Translations under genes and position numbers: made by a program
From: Schizochytrium sp. TIO01
Taxonomy: Eukaryota > Sar > Bigyra > Thraustochytrida > Thraustochytriidae
Assembly (NCBI GenBank): GCA_004764695.1
Contig: SMSO01000025.1
Span: forward strand, 5,724,862 to 5,788,861
Direction of reading: 5' to 3'
Length of the DNA stretch: 64,000 nucleotides
Notes under the pieces: model-generated
Seen by the model: only the letters and a program-made list of their open reading frames with translations
Databases searched by the model: none
What the model was told of the DNA's origin: nothing
Shown here: positions 1 to 11,335 of the stretch, one piece after another
How positions within the stretch are numbered: position 1 is the stretch's first letter
How the letters are laid out: each line of letters starts with the position of its first letter

Positions 1-1664
1 CAGAGGTAGTTTATGTTTCTCTAAGGAGCAAAATCCTGATGATGAGTCACGGGTGGTGTGGATTTAAGACAGATAATACCTTGCAAGAAAGAAGCACTTG
101 AGGTGACAAGATGATTAAGTTTCGAGTTTATCGATGTCTTTCGCAGAGCTCCTCCAGAACTCTGAACACAAAAAAAGAGCCCCACAAAAAAAGAGCTCCC
201 GGACAAGGAGCCCGTCTTGGAAAGGCTTGCCTTTCGGGGTTTGTTTGTCAATATTTTCTTCTTTTCCTTTTTCTTCTTTAAAAATCGGAGCACTACGTAG
301 CATTTACCTATTGATAACTAGCTCCATACCAGAGTACTTTTTAGATATTGAATTTAAAGCACATATTGGCATTATATTGTAATATACCCTCTTTCGGAAG
401 AGCCAGGCAAGGTACTGCCTTGCCAAAAAGGGTGTAGTAAAGGAAACATTGTCGTTGTCGATATTGAGGTAAAAAGAAAATGATGGGTGTTTTCAATTTC
501 CGAGGACCCCAGCATATCTTCATGTCCACGACATATCAAGTAGAGTACCTAGGGATTGATTACCTCAGCTGTACTCAAGAATCTTTGCGATAAACTCAAC
601 AAGTAGAGATCTAGCTAATGCTTGTGCCAGAATTGGGAGTCGACAATGGCTCCAGGATTATAATAAATGATGGCCAAATTTCACGCACGTTTCAGAGTAT
701 CTATAAAGCATGTATTTTCTGAAAATAATCCAAGCTCATTTTATGTTAGCAAACGTAGTATGATCCCGTTAGGATGTCAAGCCGAACAGTGTCTTTACTC
801 TTGAAGATATGCCTGTCGAGTGAAATAAGAGCACAAGGGTGTTCTTTATTTAACCTTCACAAGCGATGTTCTATGTTTGTGTTCTTAGATGCACTTTAAA
901 AAGCTTGGTTTTAATCGATATGAAGTCAGATGTTTTAAATTCTTCTCCTGTGGGCATTAATTTCCTTTTGCGAAGTCGCTCATTCCACAAATTCTAGATA
1001 ATTAGAAATTAGTGAAGCCACATCAACTACAAGCATCACTAAATCTTACACGACGTTGTGTTTTCAGCGAATACGCTCAAATGCATCGCATCGGTCTTGT
1101 TGTCCTTGGTGATTACCACCAAACCTTCACAGTCGTACCTAGAACCTGCTCATGAGATAGTGAGAAAGAAAGAAAGCAATGCGTCCACGGTCATCTTAGA
1201 TCTACTGCTATGGTACCTTAGTTGATACCTACCACACAAAATGTCAAAATTGTTCTTTATTTTCTTTCAAGTTCTCAAGTTGACACTATGTAGAGACTAG
1301 TAGTACTGTTCCTCGTGCTTTTCAATAGAACAATGGAGTGGATAAGTTAACAATAATTTGTTTATGTTATGATTTATAGGGCAAAGGAGAGGCTTGGTTG
1401 GTGGTGGAGTTTGAGCAAACGAAGAACTCTGCTCTCTAGAGCCCTGCCTGCACCTTCGTGAGGGCAGCTGGTTGTGTTGGTAGAGGCCGCAACTGTGTCG
1501 TTGTGGTGTCGCTGGCCTTTGGGGAGCAGCGAAGGCTGAGCTCGCGCCTTGGTTCACTAGGCGTTCTTGATAAACTTCTTCATCTTCGCTATTGCGGTCA
1601 ACGCCGCGGCGCTCCCAGTCCGTCGTTAACTTTCTAATCGACAGGTTAAACCTGTGCGAAAACC
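1..1664. other. gene-free stretch, left end
   Basis: No reading frame here has a recognisable domain or convincing coding character. The longest open frames (up to about 140 codons) overlap each other on both strands and end in low-complexity sequence. The last few hundred bases presumably hold the promoter and 5' UTR of the exonuclease gene that starts at 1665; no clear TATA box was seen. Confidence 0.5.
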
Positions 1665-2666
1665 ATGGCCCCGAAAGACAAAAACAAATCCCGTAAAAAG
1701 GTGAACGGGGATGCTGTGAAGAAGTCAACTAAACCTGCGGACTCTGCTAGGAAAGCAGAAAAGAAGGTGCTGGTGTCTCCAGATGCGAACTGGAAAGCTC
1801 TTTTGTCCAAGGGCACGGTAGGCGACAAGCCTACTGCTGCGAAACGCAAACAACAAAAACGTGAAAGGCCAGGGTCTTCGTCTTCATCCTCCAAGTCTTC
1901 AATTGATTGGACTCGCAAACTGACCACATCCAAGGACACCCGTATGGTGGCTTTGGATTGTGAGATGGTTGGTGTTGGTGTAAAGAACGAGAGCAGGCTC
2001 GCTCGTGTGTGTGTAATCAATGAACGTGGTGAGGTGATGTTAGATAAATACTCGAAACCTATGGAAGCTATTACCGATTACCGCACGCAGTGGAGTGGTA
2101 TCAGACCGAGTGACCTCGTAAACGCACCCTCGTTCTGGGACGTCCAGGTGGAGGTGGCCGACCTGGTGCGTGGCAAAATGCTCGTGGGCCACTCGCTAAA
2201 GAGTGATTTGGAAGTGCTCATGTTGAAACATCCGCGGTCTCTGATCCGCGATACAGCTATGTACGCTCCGCTGCGCCGCGTGAACCCGAATACCGGCCGC
2301 CGGCATGCAGCTAAACTCCGTGACCTCTGCTTGCAAGAGCTCGGCAAGGTCATTCAGGATGGTGAGCATGACCCTTACGTTGATGCACGTGCGGCCCTTG
2401 AAGTCTACAAGAAACATGCAAGTGATTGGGAGAAGCGTATCCTCGACATGCGCGCTTCACGTCGTTTAATTCGTGACAAAAAGCGCAGCCGTGGCGTTCC
2501 AGATGACGAGGGCGAGACCAAGATTGTGGATATGACCACGTCGAGTTTGAAGCGCCCTCGATCTGAGTCCGTCAACTCAGAAGGCAAATCTAGCCAGTCA
2601 GGCAAGAGCAGTAGCAACGATGTGTTCTCAAATCGGACACGTCCGCGGAAACACAAGCGTGCCTGA
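1665..2666 (+). CDS. REXO4/REX4-like 3'-5' RNA exonuclease (DEDDh family)
   Basis: A single uninterrupted frame of 333 codons. The basic, Ser/Lys-rich N-terminus (residues 1-85) looks like a nuclear or nucleolar targeting region. The exonuclease domain spans about residues 92-255: LDCEMVG at 97-103 (Exo I; D98 and E100), GHSLKSDL at 175-182 (Exo II; D181), then KLRDLC at 217-222 and HDPYVDARA at 235-243 (Exo III; H235 and D240). All four acidic residues and the histidine of the DEDDh class are present. REX4 proteins act in pre-rRNA and ribosome maturation, and the length fits the family. The Ser/Lys/Arg-rich tail is disordered. The ATG lies in a good context (aaaaccATGG). Other DEDDh relatives (REXO1, ISG20) are possible, but the length and layout favour REXO4. 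Confidence 0.9.
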   Translation: MAPKDKNKSRKKVNGDAVKKSTKPADSARKAEKKVLVSPDANWKALLSKGTVGDKPTAAKRKQQKRERPGSSSSSSKSSIDWTRKLTTSKDTRMVALDCEMVGVGVKNESRLARVCVINERGEVMLDKYSKPMEAITDYRTQWSGIRPSDLVNAPSFWDVQVEVADLVRGKMLVGHSLKSDLEVLMLKHPRSLIRDTAMYAPLRRVNPNTGRRHAAKLRDLCLQELGKVIQDGEHDPYVDARAALEVYKKHASDWEKRILDMRASRRLIRDKKRSRGVPDDEGETKIVDMTTSSLKRPRSESVNSEGKSSQSGKSSSNDVFSNRTRPRKHKRA

Positions 2667-3137
2667 GTGAACTGAGAAGTAGGAGAATGTGAACAAAAAC
2701 AGACATCAAACAACGCCTATCGATAGTTTCATCTTTCAAGGCTTTATGGCAGGCACAAGCACGTTAGAATCCGTGTGTCAAGTTGACTCCAATGTTCTTG
2801 AGCGTATCAAATCACCCAACAGTAGTAAGAGGAAGTGCTCTTTGATAAAGATGAAGTATTTTTTCATGTTTTTTTAATATGCTATTTTGTATTGTTATTT
2901 TTTGTGTTATTTTTTGGTATAATTTGGACATGGGACGGGAGAAACCTAGTAGTTTTGTATCTCATTGTGGGAGGTAATGGGCTAGCCAATTTCACACTCG
3001 GCGGTTATGCTATCTCCCTATTACACTGATCGAAACTGATCAAACCAAGGCTTAAGAGCACGATGTTCGCCGCGTGAAAGAGGACGCCCTACCCATGCTT
3101 CCTCAGAATAAGGCCCTGCGTTGAGACCTGGATCAAG
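2667..3137. other. convergent intergenic spacer
   Basis: This lies between the 3' ends of the exonuclease gene (plus strand) and the methyltransferase gene (minus strand). A T-rich run at about 2858-2930 would suit polyadenylation of the plus-strand transcript. No gene was recognised. Confidence 0.5.
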
Positions 3138-3977
3138 CTACAAGTGTTGCTCCACCATCGAAGAGAAAAAATAGAAACCAGTCATGATAATGCCGATCGC
3201 GTAAATACCAGCCGGCACTGATACTGCAGAGGCACAGAGGAAGACACCACCCCAGATGGACACAGTGGCACCAAGGTACTGAGGGTGCGGAACCACGCTA
3301 AATGGGAAGCCAAAGACCCAAGGTACTTGCTTGCCAAGTCGGCAACCGTAGTAAACGCCGGCTTCACCAATCGATTGATAAACACCTCCATTAAAGAGCT
3401 GGCCAAGCATAAAGAGCTCACCTGCAAGAATAAGTTGTGCATCCCCACGCGACGCAAAGAACTCAATGGTCTGCTCTGGCAGTGCCATGATGTTCTCTTT
3501 CGACATCCAAAAGTCAAAACCAAAGTACCAAACGGCGAGAGCGCACATTTGGAAGAGCTTGATGGCGTGTGCAGCAAGTGCAAAGACCTCGAATGGCTCA
3601 CCAAAGGGCTTGAAAATTTTGTAGAATACGCTCGCGTTAGTCCACACGAACAGGTAAAACACGTGCGGTGTCGAGAGTGCCGCTACGATGTACCAGAACC
3701 TCGGGTCGTCCAAGAAGGTACGTTCATTGGCAGCTTCTTCAAGACGCAGGTCTTGGACGAGGCTACGTCCGATGTCTTGCGGACTTGCCTTAGACATGGC
3801 CATGTATATCGCCCAAGGTGCTGCGAGGATGAGTAGAATCAAGCCTTGCAGTTTGCGATCCGTGTGCGGTCCCTTGGCAACTTCATTCTTGCTTGTGGTT
3901 GTCTCTACTGCGTCTTCGCCTCCTTTCACAGGCCTGCTATCCTTGTTGGCCACGTTCTTGCGCTGGGTCACCGCCAT
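3138..3977 (-). CDS. phospholipid N-methyltransferase (PLMT/OPI3/PEMT family)
   Basis: 279 codons from the chosen ATG (M-A-V-T-Q). The frame is open 39 codons further upstream, but that stretch is only the translated TTCG/TTTG repeat of the leader, so I reject the earlier start. After a charged N-terminus come several hydrophobic segments, the first about 20 residues long and rich in Leu/Ala, near residues 46-65. The C-terminal half carries the family signature: a GVYYG element, a conserved LGKQVPW, then GFPFSVVPHPQYLG, and a final membrane segment ending in a Glu close to the C-terminus. Family members methylate phosphatidyl-monomethylethanolamine and dimethylethanolamine to phosphatidylcholine in the ER, using S-adenosylmethionine. 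The closest style is the plant/protist PLMT. The broader isoprenylcysteine methyltransferase superfamily is a weaker alternative. Confidence 0.82.
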   Translation of the reverse strand: MAVTQRKNVANKDSRPVKGGEDAVETTTSKNEVAKGPHTDRKLQGLILLILAAPWAIYMAMSKASPQDIGRSLVQDLRLEEAANERTFLDDPRFWYIVAALSTPHVFYLFVWTNASVFYKIFKPFGEPFEVFALAAHAIKLFQMCALAVWYFGFDFWMSKENIMALPEQTIEFFASRGDAQLILAGELFMLGQLFNGGVYQSIGEAGVYYGCRLGKQVPWVFGFPFSVVPHPQYLGATVSIWGGVFLCASAVSVPAGIYAIGIIMTGFYFFSSMVEQHL

Positions 3978-3990
3978 CTTAGTCTCTTTG

Positions 3991-4028
3991 AACAAACAAA
4001 CAAACAAACGAACGAACGAACGAACGAA
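3991..4028. repeat. AAAC/GAAC tetranucleotide repeat in the 5' leader of the methyltransferase gene
   Basis: Alternating AAAC and then GAAC units begin 14 bp upstream of the start codon of the minus-strand methyltransferase. On the coding strand this reads (GTTC)n(GTTT)n. It is open in the coding frame and creates a false N-terminal extension. Confidence 0.85.
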
Positions 4029-7000
4029 CTTCCAGCTCTTCGGATCAACTCCCAGTCGCTGCCTTCTTGTGCAGCCCTTTGCACGTGTCTCCAAGCGTAA
4101 CTGCAGAGATTCAATTTTGTGTATGCCGGTGATCTCGAAGCCGCTGTGGCTGATCTGAGGATGAGGATGATAAATGATGATAATAATGAGGATGAAGATG
4201 ATGATACATAATGCAATCTAAGAGCACAAGATTCAATATTGGGAATAGAACTCAATTACAATGTGGTAGACAGTAAGTGCTACTAGGTAGGTAGGTAGCG
4301 AGTGACGCAGGTTGGGCTCATCTCTGGCTACGCTTTGAGTACAGAAAACCATATGGGTAGTACTTCTCCAGATAGGTATTTAATTCGCAGGAAACATTCC
4401 ATCAACCTCTGATAAGTATCATGTACATACCTCAGTACACCTATCTAGCTATGTATAGGGTTTTCGAGGTTACGCACTTCATGCTTCCACGTCAGCGAAG
4501 TGGTTGGTACCCAGAACGAGACGATGCTGGCTTGACCCGGCTACACGATCTTGCCCAGTTACGAAGTTTATGATTTCTCTTTTGAAAATTCGGAATGTGG
4601 CTGGGTAGCGTTTTGACATTGAAGGTATACAGATTGGAGACGAGTCTGAGAAAGAGTGGGGATAAGAAGGCTTCTTCTACGCAGTGGAAGAAAGGCTGCA
4701 AATTAAAAAAAGCTGCCTGTCGAGGGAGAGCTCAGAACCAATCAATCCCACAGACGGACATACACAGAAGTGGTGTACCTGATGAGCAACAACGAAATGC
4801 TTAGAGGGCTCGCCAATGCAATGCCATCAAATGTAGATATTTTCTACAAATGCCCAGACAACTGTACATGTACGACAAGTCTCTACTTATACGGATTGGA
4901 AATCTGAGTTTCTCGCAGAAGAATCGAAGTTTCCTCATTCTTCGATAACTTTCTAAAGAAGTTAGAGGGCCTATTTCTTTCAACCGTACTGTTGTAGTAT
5001 AAAACGGCAAAAAAGAACTGTTTTTCCTTTCAAAGGTTGGCAGGATATTTAATCTCTTATCACCACTGAACTGTTTGAATGCTAGACCTTCATTTTTTAA
5101 TGTAACCCTTGTTGGAGAATGAATTTGATGCGTTGTTAAAATGCAACAGCAGATGAATTTTGACAAAAACGATCTTTCCATGAACTCAAACCACAAAAAG
5201 GAGAACATAGCAGATTGGTCAGTCTGGAGCACCCTTGAGCAATATATCTTTAACGAAACCGTTATCCTCAAATATCATTCAAGCTAGTCTTCAGGTGTTA
5301 GGTGTCACCTGCGCCATCATCATCGAGTGCAAGTATTTGACATATGTTTGGAGACGAAATATCTTCAGATCAAGCTAGGTGCGATGGCCCTTGACTCAAA
5401 CACAGGACTAGGTAATTATTTTTCAGCCCAGATCTCTTGAAGAAATGCTTGGATCTGGTTCTAGCGGCTTCTTCGCAAACTGTAATGAAAAAATTAAAAG
5501 TGTAGTGTTTTTTTGTGTGTAATCCTTTGCAGTATAAAGTATATTTGTGAACTTTGACAGGCTATATTCAAAGGTATAACAATGATGGCAGATAGTATGC
5601 CTTGGCTCCAAAACTTAGCTATTGTCTCATGAACTTTGCTTTACTTTAACGAGGATATAGCCATAGCATACCGGGCGACAATTAAAGTTAAGAGCTTCTT
5701 CACTCAAGTTTGGTTTCACTCTCTTGATCCGTTCACTATTGTTCAAATTTATTGCAAGTTAGTGTGACATGCATGGCCTATCACTATTGAAGAGAACGAG
5801 TAGAAGATAAACACTTCTTGAACAAGCAAAAAAAAAAAGAATTAAAAAAGAATTAAAAGGCATCTAAAATAAAAGGTTAAAATAATGCGATGTTTAATAA
5901 GAATGGTAATAAATTTTAACAATATATATTACATTTATTCTAATATAGTTTAATTAAAAGTTGTTGTATCTTTACAAGGGCAATCCTGCTTGTTAACTAA
6001 TACATATATATTTTTAAACTTATATTATATGTTTTACTCTGTTTTTTTTCTTTTCTTTTTTTTTCTATATTTTTTTTTTTTTAAAGAGTAAAATAGAAAC
6101 TTTTTTTTTTAAAAAAAAATAATATATAAAATAAGAAATCGTTTTGAATTTTTATAATTCGAGTGTTTTTATTTTTGTTGTTTTTTTCTATGGAAAAGGT
6201 CGAAGTTTCACTCTAAATTGTATAAACGAAAGAAGTTTGGACACCTGCAAAACCATCATGGCGGCCACCCGAGAAAGCTGTACCCATACAAAGTATGTGA
6301 GGTTGTGTCTTGGTCTCAAACAAGTAAGTAATGTTCGTTTGTTTCGTAAGAAGAGGGTGCCGAAGGTCAATATGGAGAATTTGAGTCAGCACATGAGGAA
6401 AAAATCGCTACTGGTCACAATTCACTACCGAACGCATATGGGTTGCGCAGTCTACCTGAGCTCGGATGAAAGAAGATCGTCCCGAGAGACCTAAGAACTG
6501 TGACAGCATGTCGGGTTCTCTCATTGATGCCGATGCCAACACCGACACAGTCAAGTTGAAGCCGAGAGGCACGTACCATTTCAATTTGAGGTCTTGTTCG
6601 TTTGACCTGTATATTGTTCCATACGAATGAAAACAAGAAGAAAGACAAGTTTCGCCTGGCCTCCGAACAGTTCGACGAGTATTCCCACATCCACTTTACT
6701 TTTACAGCGCGAGACCTTGAAAGAAGGTCTCCATAAGGGTGGGTCACTTGCGGAGACGAGACGATAAATAAACCCACGGTACCAGCAATAAATAGACTAC
6801 GAAGAGGCATAAAGGCGCGCAGTTTCGCCACACAGAATACCTTGCTCATCAAGAAGCACAAAATAGCCTTCTGGGCTGTGGTTTTCATTCGAATGCCGGG
6901 GTACTCCTTCTCCATCACCTCTTGGCGAAGGGCAGATGTAGTACCTAATGGCAGTAGCGCTCAGAGCCAAATATGCATGAACGGTGTATTCTAAGTCAAC

Positions 7001-10000
7001 GTTCTATCGTAATGTAGCAACTAAGTGGTAGGTTCTTACCCTCTCAAAGTGTATCCAGACAGGCGCAGGAACGAGGATGCTGCCCGGGAACTGTCATTTG
7101 CGGAATAGCTGTTATCATTTGAGGTGGCAGAATGCTATTTGTCCATAGTTTTGCATAGAGAGTGTGGAGTGAGCGAGCAGGGCGAATTTGTGCTGCGCGG
7201 CGAATTCCCATTCCATTTCACGGCATCTTCCTCCACTTCGATGTGTTGCTCCGCCTTGCAAGATTTGCCGTTCAGCCAGCCACTATGAAACTATTTCCCA
7301 TGATGGATGGGGCCGAGAATGAGTTGGAGTATCATAGTCAGTCAGCGACCGCTCTTCGATTCGCCTTTTGGTTGAGGTGAGTGACAGTAGTCGCTGATGT
7401 AGTGTCTGCTCGACGGCAGCAGTTCTTGCTGACCCACTTCTGTGTGGTAATCGAAGAAGCAGCACTACCTGCTGTGGAACGATTCTCACCTGGCTATTCT
7501 ATGGTTCAACAATCCAGCATCAATGCTTCACAATCTAAATGGCGTCAAACCTGTCCAGTGTCAAAGTAGGCAATCGTAGAGTAGGCGAGTTCGGCCAGTG
7601 AGCTCTCGGTGCTGTTGATATTCATAAAATAAATAAGTAAATAAGTAAATAAATAAAAATCTTTAGAAGTTAATGAACGGACCTCCCCAAGCAAAGAACT
7701 CGCCATTCTCGTTCTCAGGCTCATCGTTGCTTCCGTTCATGCTCCCACGAAGATCAAGGTTTTGCCTTGGACCACTCTCCCATCGCTGTCGCTCCTGCTC
7801 CTTAGATACAGCTTCGTGGTTCCCGAATGATGCACATCATCTGCACGATAACCATGATGGCCAAGAACCGAGATGACGGTGAGTTTGATGCATCACAAAT
7901 CGTAACTTGAAGGTAACTAACTAACCAACTAACTAACTAACCACTGCCTAACTAACAAGAATATACATTCCCTATCATTTGTATGCAAGGCCCCCCAAAT
8001 GGACGGCTGCGACGCGGGAACTGTCCGTGTCCACAATTCGGTACAGTACCAAACATTTGGGCCCCTTTTAGTCCTCCCCTGCCCCGGCTCCTGGCTCTTA
8101 GGCCTCTTTATAAATGGCAAACCTTTGCGGGGCAGGTGTTACAGGGGACACAGGAGAGGGTCACAGTAGGAGTTCAGGCGCATTAAAGATACTGCTCGCG
8201 CGCATAGGGGGCGAGGAGGGACTTCCTTGCCTATTCTGATAGGCCGCCAGGTGGAGCGTTCAAGGCGTGCCTCAGAGGCGGGTTCGGCAGAGGGAGGGTC
8301 CCGGCGAGTGTGTATGCGCGTGCTTGCGGCTTAGCGAGCCGGCTTGGAGGGCGGCTGCCCGCTTAGCGAGCGATGATATTACAGGTTTGGGCGGTGCTTT
8401 TTTTATTTTATATTGTTTTATTTTATTTTATTTTACTTTTACTTTTTGAGCCAAAACATGGAATGAAAACTTGTTCGATTGCCCTTATTATATCTAGGCC
8501 CGCTTTTTTCATTTTAAAGTTTAAAAATTAGTTTAAAATAGCAATTTTATAGTAAACAAGCAAAGAAGAAGAAGAAGAACTTATAAAACTAAAAGAACAT
8601 ATTTGTTCTCTTCATAGTAGTGGAACGACTAGGAGGAGTTGAGATCACAATTTTATCGTTTCCAACATTTCTCGACAACAAACTTCTTTGAAAGAAACAA
8701 ATCAAATGCGTGCTCAAAGCTGATAAAGCACCGTCCGCAAGATTGCTTGTTTGCTGTCGCTGGCGTTGCTGCTGTGGCGCTCTGGACCTTGGGCTGCATG
8801 TAGCGAGGATCTTCGAGAGTGCAGGCTGACCTGCCCTCGATGCAGAAGAACATTGCCGAGGAGGTGCTCACTCCCGACTTCCGAAGATCGATTCACGAAC
8901 CATTCACGAACCATCGGAAGGAAAGCCATCTCTGCTGTATCCATCAGTTTACTATTTTAGCTTCGCTCACCGTTTGTTTATTCATGGACTGCATTGACAA
9001 CTAACTCAGAGAGTTCAAGAAGTGCAATCTCTCTCCCTTACTTTCACATCTCGCCGTCATAATCTCTACAGAAGAATAGAACGAACGAAAGCAAAATACG
9101 CTCAATTGAATTGAATTGAATTGAAATGAATTGAGATGAATTGAATTGAATTCGACTTGAATTTAATTTATTTTTAATTTTAAAATAAATGAAAAGAAAA
9201 CTTATTGTTGAATACCTAAATTCAATGGTATGGAGATCGAATTGACCAAAGTCTCGAATTCCGGAGGATTACAAAAACAGCAGCTTGAAAAAGAAGATCT
9301 TCGGCGCTGCGATGATGCCTGTGCACCAGTACAGGAGAACACGATCTCTTGCTTGCTTGCTTGTGCGTGCATGCAGGTTTGTCAAAACAAAGGGGCTGCT
9401 GAGAGCCGGCTGAGAAAGTTTGGCGCTTGCGGGTGGAATTTCTTGCTCGATGGCCAAGACAACTAATTAATTAATTAATCACCTTTATTTGTTCCTTTAC
9501 AGCACAAATAGTCGAGAAAAGAAGAGGAATACAAATTTGAGCAAACTTTTATATGTATAGTAAATATATCCTTAAGTAGCCACTAAAGTTACATAAAAAC
9601 TTCTCAAAAGCTCAGAGGGAAAAGAGTGAGAGAGAGAGTGACAGAGAGAGAGTGAGAGAGAGAGAGAGGGAAACAAAACAAAAGTGGCCTGAGACAAGGC
9701 GAACTAAGCTTGAAGAAGAGCAGCACTTTTGCTAAAAGCCCGTGTCGCGGCTGCTTCGTTCCAGGTATGTACCTGGTACTAGGCACGGGCTGCGCTGCCT
9801 TTGCTGAGGAGACCCCGACCAGCGCCGCCTTTGAGTTCGTCCTGCTCTGCCTCGAGGTAATCTGATCTTTTAACTACCGTCGTTGAGTGATCAATCTCAT
9901 AGATACCGAGCTACTTCATGATTAACAGTTTTTATTATGGTTAAATGATTGTAGTTCAAAACTTTCATGCTTCAGTGTCCGCAATAGTAAAGAGGGAGGG

Positions 10001-10147
10001 AAGTAAGTAAGTACCTATTGTAAAGAGTTTTAAAGTTCTATCGTAGATGTTTGTATATTCCTACTGTGATTTTAAACATAACAAGATCACGATAAAAAGG
10101 TAACTTCGCTGCTCAGCCATCCACAGATAATATAGATGGATAGATAA
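4029..10147. other. long gene-free stretch
   Basis: About 6 kb without a supported gene. It contains a strongly AT-rich tract (about 5820-6140), AAATAAGT-type repeats near 7627-7660, ACTA repeats near 7917-7945, TTTTA repeats near 8398-8445, and a TTAA run near 9466. A minus-strand frame of 167 codons at 6415-6918 has a hydrophobic segment but no recognisable domain, and I do not call it. One or more genes with introns could be hidden here. Confidence 0.4.
9104..9152. repeat. ATTGA pentanucleotide tandem repeat
   Basis: About ten units of AATTG/ATTGA, with two units changed (one to AAATG, one to AGATG). It lies in non-coding DNA next to an AT-rich stretch. Confidence 0.85.
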
Positions 10148-10361
10148 GGGAGAGAGAGAGAGAGATACAGAGAGAGAGAGAAGTAAATATGTAGATATAT
10201 GTATGTATGTATGGATGTATGTATGTATATACGGGAGATACAGACAGAGAGAGATATAGACATACAGACCTGAATTGACATCGCTCAGAGTGATCGCCGG
10301 TCGATCCTCTCTTCGCTCTCTCGCTCGAACTCCACGCACGCACACACACACACACACACAC
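10148..10361. repeat. GA, GTAT and CA microsatellites before the dapA start
   Basis: GA-rich runs (10148-10182), a GTAT/GGAT tract (10196-10232) and a CA run (10340-10361) lie within 270 bp of the dihydrodipicolinate synthase start codon, so they are in its promoter or 5' UTR. Confidence 0.8.
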
Positions 10362-10417
10362 GCTCTCGCAAGCAGCCAGCCTCCGTCGCAGACACACCGC
10401 CACACATCGTCTATATC

Positions 10418-11335
10418 ATGGGTCGCTTGGAGCTCGCAGGCGTCTTCCCGGCGCTCATTACGCCCTTCTCCGAGGACGGCACTGAGGTGGACTACGAAGC
10501 CCTCGAGAAGTTGATCGATGCCCAGATCGCCGCTGGCGTCGCCGGCCTTGTCCCCATCGGCACCACCGGTGAGTCCCCTACCCTGAGCAGCGAGGAGAAG
10601 GACAAGATCATCGCCCTCTGCGTGGAGAAGGCCGCCGGCAAGTGCAAGGTCATCGCTGGCACAGGCTCCAACAACACTGCTTCCACCGTCGCCGCCACCA
10701 AGAAGGCCAAGGAGGCTGGCGTTGATGCTGTTCTCATCGTCAACCCCTACTACAACAAGCCTAGCCAGGAGGGTCTCTTCCAGCACGTCAAGGCCGTCAA
10801 CGAGGTTGGCGTGCCCATCGTGCTCTACAACATCCCCGGCCGCACCGGAATCTCCCTCACCGCCGACACCGTGGCGCGCATGTACAGCGAGCTCGACCAG
10901 GTTTGTGCCGTGAAGGAGGCCACTGGTTCCCTCGACATGGCCTCTGAGATTCGCTCCAAGTGCGACATCACAGTGCTCTCTGGTGACGACTCCTTGACTC
11001 TCCCCCTCATGGCCGTTGGCGGCTCCGGTGTTGTGTCCGTTCTCAGCAACCTCGCCCCCGAGGCTGTCGTCAAGATGGTCAAGACTGCCGCTGAGGGCGA
11101 CTTCGCCAGTGCCACCAAGCAGCACATCGAGCTCTTCCCTCTCTTCAAGGGTATGTTCTGCGAGACCAACCCGGTGCCCTGCAAGTACGCCATGTCCCTT
11201 GCTGGCATGTGCAACCCTAGCGTGCGTCTTCCCCTCGCCCCCCTCGCAGAGTCATCCAAGGCATCCGTTGAGTCAATTTGTGACACCGCTGGCATCGTCA
11301 GCGCTGAGAACGGCGCCAAGAAGGCCAAGGCCTAA
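10418..11335 (+). CDS. dapA: 4-hydroxy-tetrahydrodipicolinate synthase (DHDPS)
   Basis: 305 codons with no intron. It condenses pyruvate with aspartate-semialdehyde in the diaminopimelate route to lysine. The whole (beta/alpha)8 fold is present. Key sites by analogy with the bacterial enzyme: GTTGES (48-53, substrate threonines T49/T50), NPYYNKP (109-115, tyrosines of the catalytic network), VLYNIPGRTG (135-144; Y137 and R142) and AVKEATG (164-170; Schiff-base lysine K166). There is no N-terminal extension, so a cytosolic enzyme is likely. Codon use is strongly biased to C/G third positions (GCC, CTC, AAG), unlike most neighbours. This fits high expression, or a bacterial origin long ago. Related aldolase-class-I lyases (for example N-acetylneuraminate lyase) are less likely because the DHDPS triad is complete. 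Confidence 0.95.
   Translation: MGRLELAGVFPALITPFSEDGTEVDYEALEKLIDAQIAAGVAGLVPIGTTGESPTLSSEEKDKIIALCVEKAAGKCKVIAGTGSNNTASTVAATKKAKEAGVDAVLIVNPYYNKPSQEGLFQHVKAVNEVGVPIVLYNIPGRTGISLTADTVARMYSELDQVCAVKEATGSLDMASEIRSKCDITVLSGDDSLTLPLMAVGGSGVVSVLSNLAPEAVVKMVKTAAEGDFASATKQHIELFPLFKGMFCETNPVPCKYAMSLAGMCNPSVRLPLAPLAESSKASVESICDTAGIVSAENGAKKAKA

Noticed and set aside
3285-3836. Plus-strand frame of 183 codons over the methyltransferase
   Set aside because: Antisense shadow with no domain.
6415-6918. Minus-strand frame of 167 codons with a hydrophobic stretch
   Set aside because: No recognisable domain, no clear start, and competing frames on both strands.
10061-11125. Minus-strand frame of 354 codons over dapA
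   Set aside because: Antisense shadow of a strongly codon-biased gene; the sense frame has every catalytic motif.
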